A stretch of 10,925 nt of DNA, taken from Oscillospiraceae bacterium (GTDB lineage Bacteria > Bacillota > Clostridia > Oscillospirales > Ruminococcaceae). The stretch lies in NCBI GenBank assembly GCA_003516865.1, contig DPBR01000031.1, positions 1 through 10,925 of the forward strand, in the 5' to 3' direction. The notes under the pieces were generated by a model. The model was given only the letters and a program-made list of their open reading frames with translations, was not told where the DNA came from and searched no databases. The translations under genes were made by a program, and so were the position numbers. Below are positions 5,462 through 10,925 of the stretch, piece after piece. The stretch's first letter is position 1, and each line of letters starts with the position of its first letter.

Positions 5462-5635
5462 TTATTTAACGTTCTTTTTTATGTCTTGATTTACGGAACG
5501 ACACGCGCAGCTGTTGGGGCAGGAGGAGCATTTTCCGCCGCAAAGCGACTTGCCCTTCTTTTTGTCCGTGAAAAGCTTTCGTGCCGCGAAAAACAATGCC
5601 GCAAGAACAACGAGAGCTATGATAACCGTTGACAT
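5462..5635 (-). CDS. FeoB-associated Cys-rich membrane peptide
   Basis: A 57-aa peptide. It starts with one hydrophobic helix (STVIIALVVLAALFFAA, residues 2-18), then a basic stretch RKLFTDKKKGKS, then a Cys cluster C-GGK-C-SS-C-PNS-C-A-C with Cys at 32, 36, 39, 43 and 45, and a lysine-rich tail. This matches the small FeoB-associated proteins (Pfam FeoB_associated type) that follow feoB in many Firmicutes. The start ATG lies one base after the feoB stop, so translation is probably coupled. The role is not settled; the five cysteines suggest metal or Fe-S binding at the inner face of the membrane near FeoB. It is too short for many gene callers. Confidence 0.9.
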   Translation of the reverse strand: MSTVIIALVVLAALFFAARKLFTDKKKGKSLCGGKCSSCPNSCACRSVNQDIKKNVK

Positions 5636-5636
5636 A

Positions 5637-8036
5637 TTATACGCTCACCTTTCTGTTTGCGCTTTTTTCACGGTTAGGTCTTACAAGCATATAAACCAAG
5701 AATGCAAGAACGATAACCGCGCAAATCAGTCCGATAATGTTCACAGCGCCCGTGAAGAGCAGACCGAACTGATATACGATAAGGGAGATAGCATAAGCGA
5801 AGAGGCACTGATAACCGATTGCGAACCAAGTCCACTTTGCGCTGTTCATCTCGCGCTTGATTGCGCCGATAGCCGCGAAGCAGGGCGCGCAGAGGAGGTT
5901 GAAGATGAGGAACGAATAGCCTGCAAGCTGCGTCATACCCATAAAGTCGAGTACGCCGAATACGCCGACAACTTCTTCCTTTGCGACAAGACCCATAATT
6001 GTTGCGATTGTCGCGGTTGCCTCGCCGAAGCCGAGAGGCGCGAAAATCCAGCAGATTGCGTTTCCGATAATGCCGAGAACGCTGTCCGAAAGCTCAAGCT
6101 CGGTGCTGAAGCCAAAGCCGCCGTCGGGGAGATTTCCGAATACGGAGCCTGCCCAGATAAGAACCGATGAAAGGAGGATAATCGTGCCTGCCTTTTTGAT
6201 GAAGCTCCAGCCGCGCTCCCACATTGAGCGGAGGATATTGCCGACAGTGGGCCAGTGGTAAGCGGGAAGCTCCATAACGAACGGAGCGGGGTCGCCTGAG
6301 AACATCTTAGTTTTCTTGAGGATAATACCGGAGATGATGATTGCGGCAACGCCTACGAAGTAAGCGCTCGGCGCAACCCACCACGCATTGCCGAAAAGCG
6401 AACCTGCGATAAGCGCGATAATCGGCATTTTTGCGCCGCAGGGAATGAACGTTGTGGTCATAACGGTCATTCTGCGGTCACGCTCGTTTTCGATTGTACG
6501 GCTCGCCATAATGCCGGGAACGCCGCAGCCCGTGCCGATAAGCATAGGAATGAAGGATTTGCCCGAAAGACCGAACTTTCTGAAAATTCTGTCCATTACG
6601 AATGCAATTCTCGCCATATAACCGCAAGCTTCGAGGAATGCGAGGAAGATAAAGAGAACGAGCATCTGCGGAACGAATCCGAGTACCGCGCCGACGCCTG
6701 CTACGATACCGCCGAGAATGAGGCTCTTGAGCCAATCCGCGCAGCCCGCCGAGTCAAGGCCGTTTTCGATGAGGACGGGAATACCGGGAACCCACACGCC
6801 GTAATCTTCCGCCGCAGGAACGCCCTCCATAGCTTCGCCGACAAGCCCCTCGACGTCATAGCCCGCTTCCGCAAGGCTTCCGCCGTAGAAGCCGAGCTGT
6901 TCTTCAAAGCCGCCGAAGTCCTTTTCTTCAACGGTCGCGAGAACCTCCTCGCCGCCGATAACGCCCTTGTCTGTCGCTTCCTTAACCATCTTCAGGAGTT
7001 CGTCCGAGAAGATATTTTCTTCTGCATATTCATCGACAGCCGCGCTGTATTCGCCGTCGCCGATATTGAACAGGTGGAAGCCGTCGCCGAACAGCCCGTC
7101 GTTCGTCCAGTCTGTGAGCCAAGTTCCGACGGTGGTTACGGAAACGAAGTAAACGAGGAACATAATCGCCGCGAAAATCGGGAGCGCAAGGATACGGTTT
7201 GTAACGATTTTATCAATCTTATCCGAAACGGTAAGTCCGCCCTTGTTCTTCTTTTTGCAGCAGTCCTTGATGATAGTGCCTATGTAGATATAGCGCTCGT
7301 TTGTGATAATGCTCTCCGCGTCGTCGTCCATTTCCTTTTCTGCGGCGGCGATATCGCCCTCGATGTGCGCTTTGTCAGCCTCGGACATTCCGAGCGTTTC
7401 ATAAACCTTGCTGTCGCGCTCAAAGAGCTTGATAGCGTACCAGCGCTGCTGTTCTTCGGGAACATTGTGGAGCGAATATTCCTCGATATGAGCGATTGCG
7501 TGCTCAACGCAGCCGCTGAATTTATGCTGAGGAATGGTCTTTTCCTTTGAACGAGCCGCGTCAACGGCGGTCTGAGCGGCTTCCTTGATACCCGTACCCT
7601 TAAGCGCGGAAATCTCGACAACCTTGCAGCCAAGTTCCTTTGCGAGCTGTTCTGTGTTGATTTTATCGCCGTTCTTCTTAACGACGTCCATCATATTAAT
7701 CGCGCAAACAACCGGAATACCAAGCTCGACAAGCTGAGTTGTGAGGTAGAGGTTGCGCTCAAGGTTTGAGCCGTCGATGATGTTGAGAATAGCGTCGGGA
7801 CGCTCGTTTACGAGGTAATTTCTCGCGACAACTTCTTCAAGGGTATACGGCGAAAGCGAGTAAATACCGGGAAGGTCGGTTATAACAACGTCCTTGTGAC
7901 CCTTGAGATGACCTTCTTTTTTCTCAACGGTAACGCCCGGCCAGTTTCCAACGAACTGGTTTGAACCGGTAAGGGCGTTGAATAGCGTGGTTTTGCCTGC
8001 GTTCGGGTTGCCCGCAAGCGCGATTTTTATTTCCAT
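5637..8036 (-). CDS. feoB: Ferrous iron transport protein B
   Basis: A 799-aa membrane GTPase that imports Fe2+. The N-terminal G domain shows G1 GNPNAGKT (9-16), G3 DLPG (54-57), G4 NMMD (114-117) and G5-like EISALKGTG (141-149), followed by the helical linker domain to about 270. The membrane part begins near 280, with the two Gate motifs around GTGCGVPGIMASR (501-513, Cys504) and FIPCGAKMPI. Between the first and second membrane helices (about 318-412) lies an acidic extra segment of roughly 95 residues that E. coli-type FeoB lacks. The start has a good GGAAAGGA site. It lies 127 bases after feoA2, with a palindromic element and a DtxR-like palindrome in between, and one base before the Cys-rich peptide gene. 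Confidence 0.97.
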   Translation of the reverse strand: MEIKIALAGNPNAGKTTLFNALTGSNQFVGNWPGVTVEKKEGHLKGHKDVVITDLPGIYSLSPYTLEEVVARNYLVNERPDAILNIIDGSNLERNLYLTTQLVELGIPVVCAINMMDVVKKNGDKINTEQLAKELGCKVVEISALKGTGIKEAAQTAVDAARSKEKTIPQHKFSGCVEHAIAHIEEYSLHNVPEEQQRWYAIKLFERDSKVYETLGMSEADKAHIEGDIAAAEKEMDDDAESIITNERYIYIGTIIKDCCKKKNKGGLTVSDKIDKIVTNRILALPIFAAIMFLVYFVSVTTVGTWLTDWTNDGLFGDGFHLFNIGDGEYSAAVDEYAEENIFSDELLKMVKEATDKGVIGGEEVLATVEEKDFGGFEEQLGFYGGSLAEAGYDVEGLVGEAMEGVPAAEDYGVWVPGIPVLIENGLDSAGCADWLKSLILGGIVAGVGAVLGFVPQMLVLFIFLAFLEACGYMARIAFVMDRIFRKFGLSGKSFIPMLIGTGCGVPGIMASRTIENERDRRMTVMTTTFIPCGAKMPIIALIAGSLFGNAWWVAPSAYFVGVAAIIISGIILKKTKMFSGDPAPFVMELPAYHWPTVGNILRSMWERGWSFIKKAGTIILLSSVLIWAGSVFGNLPDGGFGFSTELELSDSVLGIIGNAICWIFAPLGFGEATATIATIMGLVAKEEVVGVFGVLDFMGMTQLAGYSFLIFNLLCAPCFAAIGAIKREMNSAKWTWFAIGYQCLFAYAISLIVYQFGLLFTGAVNIIGLICAVIVLAFLVYMLVRPNREKSANRKVSV

Positions 8037-8053
8037 ATACTGTCCTTTCCGTA

Positions 8054-8067
8054 TTAGCCTAGGCTAA
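8054..8067. promoter_or_regulatory. DtxR/IdeR-like palindrome in front of feoB
   Basis: TTAGCCTAGGCTAA is a perfect 14-base palindrome, 18 bases before the feoB start. It is close to the iron-dependent repressor operator half-site TTAGg/c. No clear -35/-10 pair is visible just upstream on the minus strand, so it may act on read-through transcription or on a weak internal promoter. Confidence 0.55.
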
Positions 8068-8080
8068 CTTTTTGATAGAA

Positions 8081-8166
8081 TTAGGTAATGCCGCATAATT
8101 ATTGTCGTTTAATCGCAAGCGAGTAAATGACAAAGGCGCAGCCGCTAATTGTGCGGCATTGCCTTA
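8081..8166 (+). mobile_element. Palindromic miniature element holding repeat copy 3
   Basis: The last 50 bases (8117-8166) are copy 3 of the dispersed repeat. The copy's right end, TAATTGTGCGGCATTGCCTTA (8146-8166), is matched in inverse by 8081-8101 at 18 of 21 positions, making an 86-base unit with terminal inverted repeats. No coding capacity. It lies between feoA2 and feoB, and its terminal TTA supplies the TAA stop of feoA2 on the minus strand. It resembles a MITE, and in RNA it could form a long hairpin inside the feo transcript. Confidence 0.7.
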
Positions 8167-8382
8167 TACGGTTTCAATCATATCCGCGTCGTCTTTCCTG
8201 AGGGAAAGTTCATAGCCGCGAACGGTAACTTCAATCGGGTCGCCGAGTGGCGCGACCTTGCGGATATAGATTTCAACGCCTTTGGTGATACCCATATCCA
8301 TAATTCTGCGCTTTACAGCGCCCTCTCCGTTCAGCTTGACTACTTTTACGGTCGAACCGACCTTTGCGTTTTTCAGCGTCAT
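8164..8382 (-). CDS. feoA: FeoA domain protein (second copy)
   Basis: A 72-aa SH3-like FeoA protein that assists FeoB in Fe2+ uptake in the cytoplasm. It shows the family course: MTLKNAKVGSTVKVVKLNGEG, RRIMDMGITKGVEI, APLGDPIEVTVRGYELSLRKDDA. I start it at ATG 8382, which has a strong AAGGAGG six bases upstream; that site overlaps the stop of the first feoA (8394-8396), so the two are translationally linked. The stop TAA (8166-8164) lies in the end of the miniature element, so the C terminus (...MIETV) may be shortened by a few residues relative to the original. Confidence 0.93.
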   Translation of the reverse strand: MTLKNAKVGSTVKVVKLNGEGAVKRRIMDMGITKGVEIYIRKVAPLGDPIEVTVRGYELSLRKDDADMIETV

Positions 8383-8393
8383 TGCAATCCTCC

Positions 8394-8606
8394 TTAAACC
8401 ATTATTTTGCAAGCCATTTCTTTTGAAACGGCAACTCTCGAATCTTTAACGTTTACGATAACGTTTCCGCCTATTTCGCTTATAACCGTCACCGTACCGC
8501 CCGCAACGAAACCGAGATTTTCGAGAAACTTCCTTGTTTCGGGGTTTCCGCCGACCTTCTTAATAATGTTTTCCTCGCCGGTATTGACAAGCGTAAGCGG
8601 CATCAT
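8394..8606 (-). CDS. feoA: FeoA domain protein (first copy)
   Basis: A 70-aa FeoA-like protein, first gene of the operon. It shows LTLVNTGEENIIKKVGGNPETRKFLENLGFVAGGTVTVI followed by GNVIVNVKDSRVAVSKEMACKIMV, the usual FeoA fold pattern with the L-x-x-LGF-x-x-G loop. I choose ATG 8606 because AAAGGAG lies seven bases upstream; the ATG at 8627 would put that ribosome site inside the gene, and a second ATG follows at 8603. Tandem feoA genes before feoB are common in clostridia, where the two proteins may have separate roles. Transcribed from the promoter at 8688-8716. Confidence 0.92.
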   Translation of the reverse strand: MMPLTLVNTGEENIIKKVGGNPETRKFLENLGFVAGGTVTVISEIGGNVIVNVKDSRVAVSKEMACKIMV

Positions 8607-8630
8607 AGCGTCACTCCTTTTAAACATTGT

Positions 8631-8646
8631 GTTAGATTAAACTAAC
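8631..8646. promoter_or_regulatory. DtxR-like operator, leader site
   Basis: GTTAGATTAAACTAAC is an inverted repeat matching at 14 of 16 positions, in the leader between the feo promoter and the first feoA. GTTAG/CTAAC half-sites fit the DtxR/IdeR/MntR operator type. Confidence 0.6.
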
Positions 8647-8663
8647 TTTTGCCTTGTTTTTAT

Positions 8664-8681
8664 GGTTAGCTTTTGCTAACC
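8664..8681. promoter_or_regulatory. DtxR-like operator at the feo transcription start
   Basis: GGTTAGCTTTTGCTAACC has perfect seven-base arms and a four-base centre. It begins six bases after the -10 box of the feo promoter, so a bound repressor would block the transcription start. GGTTAGC/GCTAACC is close to the iron-dependent repressor consensus, which fits Fe2+-dependent repression of feo. Confidence 0.75.
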
Positions 8682-8687
8682 GATATA

Positions 8688-8716
8688 ATAATACTTCATT
8701 TTTGCAATTTTGTCAA
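8688..8716 (-). promoter_or_regulatory. Promoter of the feo operon
   Basis: On the minus strand TTGACA (8716-8711), a 17-base spacer and TATTAT (8693-8688). A start near 8681 falls in the operator at 8664-8681. This is a strong promoter that would need repression, consistent with the flanking operators. Confidence 0.85.
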
Positions 8717-8845
8717 GAGGAAAACTTCTGTTTTTTACAATTTTTTATATTTTTGTAGAATTTTCACACTAAAAGCGAGTTAGTTTTAACAAACTATGTA
8801 ATATTGCACAAAAAACGCGGCTGTAAAGCATTATAGGCTGCTGAT

Positions 8846-8931
8846 TTTACACGGATTTAACATAACTCAAAAAAATTTTACAAACATCGAATATTGCCGC
8901 GCTTTTGGATTTAACAATGAAATGATATAAT
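8846..8931 (+). promoter_or_regulatory. Pho-box-like sites and promoter of the pst operon
   Basis: TTTACA (8846-8851), five bases, TTAACA (8857-8862) match the direct-repeat PhoP box pattern TT(A/T/C)ACA-N5-TT(A/T/C)ACA. Further TTTACA (8877-8882) and TTAACA (8911-8916) follow. The -10 is TATAAT (8926-8931), and the -35 position reads TTTTGG (8903-8908), which is poor and fits an activator-dependent promoter. A start near 8938 gives a leader of about 110 bases. Confidence 0.65.
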
Positions 8932-9050
8932 GTAAATGTAAACCGAAACGAAACATGCTGCAAAAAGCTGCAAAACAAGGCTTTTTTTCGGGTATTACGA
9001 ATGCAAATTACTGCAAAAACGGTAAAATTGAAGATAAGGAGAAAATTACA

Positions 9051-9899
9051 ATGAAAATGAGAAATATTCTGGCTGCGGTTTTATCCGCGGGATTTATAGC
9101 GGCATCGCTTACGGGCTGCGCGGGCGGAGAGCGCAAAATCACGGTTGTATCGCGCGAGGACGGTTCGGGAACGCGCTCTGCGTTCGTCGAGCTTATGGAA
9201 GTCGTCGACGCTGACGGAAAGGACGCAACCACGGCTTCCGCTGAGATTAACAACTCCACAAACGGCGTTATGATGAGCGTTTCGGGCAATCCCGACGCAA
9301 TCGGCTACATCTCGCTCGGTTCGCTTAACGACACCGTAAAGGCTGTCAAGGTTGACGGAGTGGAGGCTTCCGCGGATAACGTAAAAAACGGCGCTTATGC
9401 GGTTGCGCGTCCTTTTGAAATCTGCTATAAGGAAGAAAATCTTGACGACCTCGCAAAGGACTTCATCTCGTTTATAATGAGTAAAGACGGTCAGCAAATT
9501 ATCGCCGACAACCACTACATTGCCGTAAATTCCAACGCAAGCTACACTCCCGCAGGCTTGAAAGGCACGATTTCCGTAAACGGCTCGACCTCCGTCGGTC
9601 CCGTAATGGAAAAGCTCGCGGCGAAGTATCAGGAACTCAACAGCGGCGCTGTGGTGCAAATTCAGCAGACGGGTTCGGGCGCGGGAATTACCGCGGTAAC
9701 TTCCGACGCTTGCAATATCGGAATGTCCTCCCGCGCGCTCAAACAGGCTGAGCTTGACAAGGGGCTTACCGAGCTGAAAATCGCGGACGACGGCATCGCG
9801 GTTATCGTACATAAGGACAACAAGGTTGACAATCTCACTTCCGAGCAGATTAAGAAAATCTACCTCGGCGAGCTTAAAAACTGGTCTGAAATCAAGTAA
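9051..9899 (+). CDS. pstS: Phosphate ABC transporter substrate-binding lipoprotein (circularly permuted PstS)
   Basis: A 282-aa lipoprotein that captures phosphate outside the membrane. The signal peptide ends in the lipobox LTGC (Cys23). Two PBP-like parts follow in reversed order against standard PstS: residues 28-160 (ITVVSREDGSGTR, then PDAIGYISLGSLNDTVKAVKVDG, then VARPF, FISFIMSKDGQQI) match the normal C-terminal half. Residues 172-282 (ISVNGSTSVGPVMEKLA, TGSGAGITAV, IGMSSRALK, NLTSEQIKKIYLGELKNWSEIK) match the normal N-terminal half. The phosphate-binding segments GSTSVGP, TGSG and GSGTR are kept. Start ATG 9051 has AAGGAG nine bases upstream; an earlier in-frame ATG (8955) lacks one and would bury the signal peptide. 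First gene of the pst operon. Confidence 0.93.
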   Translation: MKMRNILAAVLSAGFIAASLTGCAGGERKITVVSREDGSGTRSAFVELMEVVDADGKDATTASAEINNSTNGVMMSVSGNPDAIGYISLGSLNDTVKAVKVDGVEASADNVKNGAYAVARPFEICYKEENLDDLAKDFISFIMSKDGQQIIADNHYIAVNSNASYTPAGLKGTISVNGSTSVGPVMEKLAAKYQELNSGAVVQIQQTGSGAGITAVTSDACNIGMSSRALKQAELDKGLTELKIADDGIAVIVHKDNKVDNLTSEQIKKIYLGELKNWSEIK

Positions 9900-9912
9900 A
9901 ACTACTCCCGAC

Positions 9913-9969
9913 CGCGCAAACTGCGCGCCCCCCTAAGTTAAGCGCAGGCGGTTTTATAGCCGCCTGCGC
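9913..9969 (+). promoter_or_regulatory. Hairpins between pstS and pstC
   Basis: A small hairpin (CGCGCA/TGCGCG, 9913-9927) and a strong one (GCGCAGGCGG 9942-9951 with CCGCCTGCGC 9960-9969, ten pairs, loop TTTTATAG). No T run follows, so a terminator is unlikely. Such hairpins after pstS can protect the pstS part of the mRNA and lower expression of pstC and beyond. Together they fill the 91-base gap. Confidence 0.6.
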
Positions 9970-9990
9970 GCAGCGTTATGAGAGGACAAT

Positions 9991-10839
9991 ATGCAAAAAG
10001 CTAAAGAAAAAATAATGCACGCGCTGTTTTTGCTCTGCGCCTGCACGTCAATTCTGGCGGTTGCTGTAATCTGCGTTTACCTTTTAGGAACGGGAATTCC
10101 GGCGATTGCCGACGTTGGCTTCTTCAAGTTCATTTTTGGTACTCAGTGGCGTCCCGACGCAGAACTCTGGGGAATTTTCCCGATGATTGTGGGGTCTGTT
10201 CTGGTAACGGGAATTGCAATCCTGATAGGCGTTCCGATAGGCGTTCTCTGCGCGGTTTTTATGGCGTTCTACTGCCCGAAAAAGCTCTATTCTTTCGTAA
10301 AACCCGCGATAAATCTCCTTGCGGGAATACCCTCGATTGTCTACGGATTTTTCGGAGTTATGGTTATCGTGCCGTTTGTGAGAAACGTTTTCGGCGGTTC
10401 GGGAAAAGCGCTTTTGACGGCGGGGATACTGCTCGGAATTATGATTTTGCCGACAATTATCAAGACCACGGAAGCCTCTCTCAGAGCAGTTCCGCCGGCG
10501 TATTACGAAGGCGCGCTCGCTCTCGGCGCAACGCACGAAAGAAGCGTGTTTCTCGCGGCGCTTCCCGCAGCTAAATCGGGCATTCTCGCCGCGATTATTC
10601 TCGGAATAGGCAGAGCAATCGGCGAAACGATGGCGGTTGTTATGGTTGCGGGAAACCAAGCTATTCTCCCCGAAAGCATAACTTCGGGTATCCGCACGCT
10701 TACGTCAAACGTTATCCTTGAAATGGGCTATGCGGACGAACACAAGCAGAGTATTCTTGTGGCAACGGCGGTTGTGCTGTTCGTGTTTATTCTGATAATA
10801 AACCTCAGCTTCTCGATTCTGAAGCGAAGAAAGGACTAA
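9991..10839 (+). CDS. pstC: Phosphate ABC transporter permease PstC
   Basis: A 282-aa inner-membrane permease, one half of the phosphate channel, with about six hydrophobic segments. Family marks are the early TQWRPDAELWGIFPMIVGS (51-69), AGIPSIVYGFFG (111-122), the EAA loop that contacts the ATPase (EGALALGATHERSVFLAALP, 173-192) and GRAIGETMAVVMVAGN (207-222). The start ATG has AGAGGA a few bases upstream. It follows pstS after the hairpin-bearing gap and is followed four bases later by the next gene. PstC versus PstA is decided by the TQWRP...GIFPM motif and by gene order. Confidence 0.95.
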   Translation: MQKAKEKIMHALFLLCACTSILAVAVICVYLLGTGIPAIADVGFFKFIFGTQWRPDAELWGIFPMIVGSVLVTGIAILIGVPIGVLCAVFMAFYCPKKLYSFVKPAINLLAGIPSIVYGFFGVMVIVPFVRNVFGGSGKALLTAGILLGIMILPTIIKTTEASLRAVPPAYYEGALALGATHERSVFLAALPAAKSGILAAIILGIGRAIGETMAVVMVAGNQAILPESITSGIRTLTSNVILEMGYADEHKQSILVATAVVLFVFILIINLSFSILKRRKD

Positions 10840-10843
10840 GCCT

Positions 10844-10925
10844 ATGGAAAAAGCTGCTGAAACAATCAAAACCTCCGCCGTTCAGCAGGAGGAATACATT
10901 AATAGGGTTGGTCTGCGGGATAAGC
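10844..10925 (+). CDS. pstA: Probable phosphate permease PstA, 5' end only
   Basis: An open frame from ATG 10844 runs off the window, giving 27 residues (MEKAAETIKTSAVQQEEYIN...) with no stop. AAAGGA lies eight bases before the ATG, and the pstC stop is four bases upstream, so it is in the same operon. The visible part is a hydrophilic head with no family motif. PstA is inferred from the usual pstS-pstC-pstA-pstB order only. Confidence 0.6.
   Translation, partial: MEKAAETIKTSAVQQEEYINRVGLRDK

Noticed and set aside
5514..6170. Plus-strand open frame of 218 codons rich in Cys and Glu.
   Set aside because: It is antisense to feoB and the Cys-rich peptide; its composition is a by-product of their codons.
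8938..9050. Possible riboswitch or attenuator in the pstS leader (AAAAAGC ... GCTTTTT).
   Set aside because: The pairing is almost all A-T with a large loop, and no known riboswitch pattern fits; chance pairing in AT-rich DNA is enough.
9081..9812. 243-codon minus-strand open frame opposite pstS.
   Set aside because: It covers the well-supported pstS coding region, has no start signal and shows no recognisable domain.
1..10925. CRISPR array, rRNA, or complete insertion sequence with transposase.
   Set aside because: No regularly spaced repeats, no rRNA-like stretch and no transposase-like protein on either strand.

Overview
The window looks like a chromosomal segment of a low-to-mid GC, Gram-positive gut or rumen Firmicute, most likely a Ruminococcus-like member of the Oscillospiraceae. 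The basis is the feoA-feoA-feoB plus Cys-rich peptide set, the clostridial type of PstS, the codon use, and relics of a cellobiose 2-epimerase / GH26 mannanase locus as known in Ruminococcus albus. No taxonomic search was possible.

Layout: (1) 1-184: the 3' end of a tRNA, a terminator, tRNA-Trp(CCA) and another terminator. (2) 185-1590: a gene graveyard. A decayed AraC-type regulator on the minus strand faces away from a decayed cellobiose 2-epimerase and a decayed GH26 mannanase on the plus strand. The genes carry stops, frameshifts, internal deletions and a 50-bp repeat insertion. (3) 1591-1954: a gene-free stretch rich in inverted repeats, -10-like boxes and pieces of miniature repeats. 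(4) 1955-3112: an RlmD/TrmA-family RNA m5U methyltransferase, then an AT-rich CPBP membrane protease (3178-3906). (5) 3971-5302, minus: a membrane HD-GYP protein with a near-consensus promoter. (6) 5462-8606, minus: a ferrous iron uptake operon (two feoA, feoB, FeoB-associated Cys-rich peptide) behind a consensus promoter with DtxR-like operators; a palindromic miniature element sits between feoA2 and feoB. (7) 9051-end, plus: the start of a phosphate uptake operon (pstS, pstC, start of probable pstA) behind a Pho-box-like promoter.

The iron and phosphate operons are divergent and share one ~440-bp control region. The feo genes import Fe2+ and appear to be repressed by an iron-sensing DtxR/IdeR-type protein. 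The pst genes import phosphate and appear to be switched on by a PhoP/PhoB-type regulator. The most informative non-standard features are the three-copy 50-bp repeat (one copy with an exact 9-bp flanking duplication whose removal rejoins a reading frame), the circularly permuted PstS, the repairable mannan-locus pseudogenes, and the palindromic promoter-like cluster before the RNA methyltransferase. I found no CRISPR array, rRNA or complete transposase gene.
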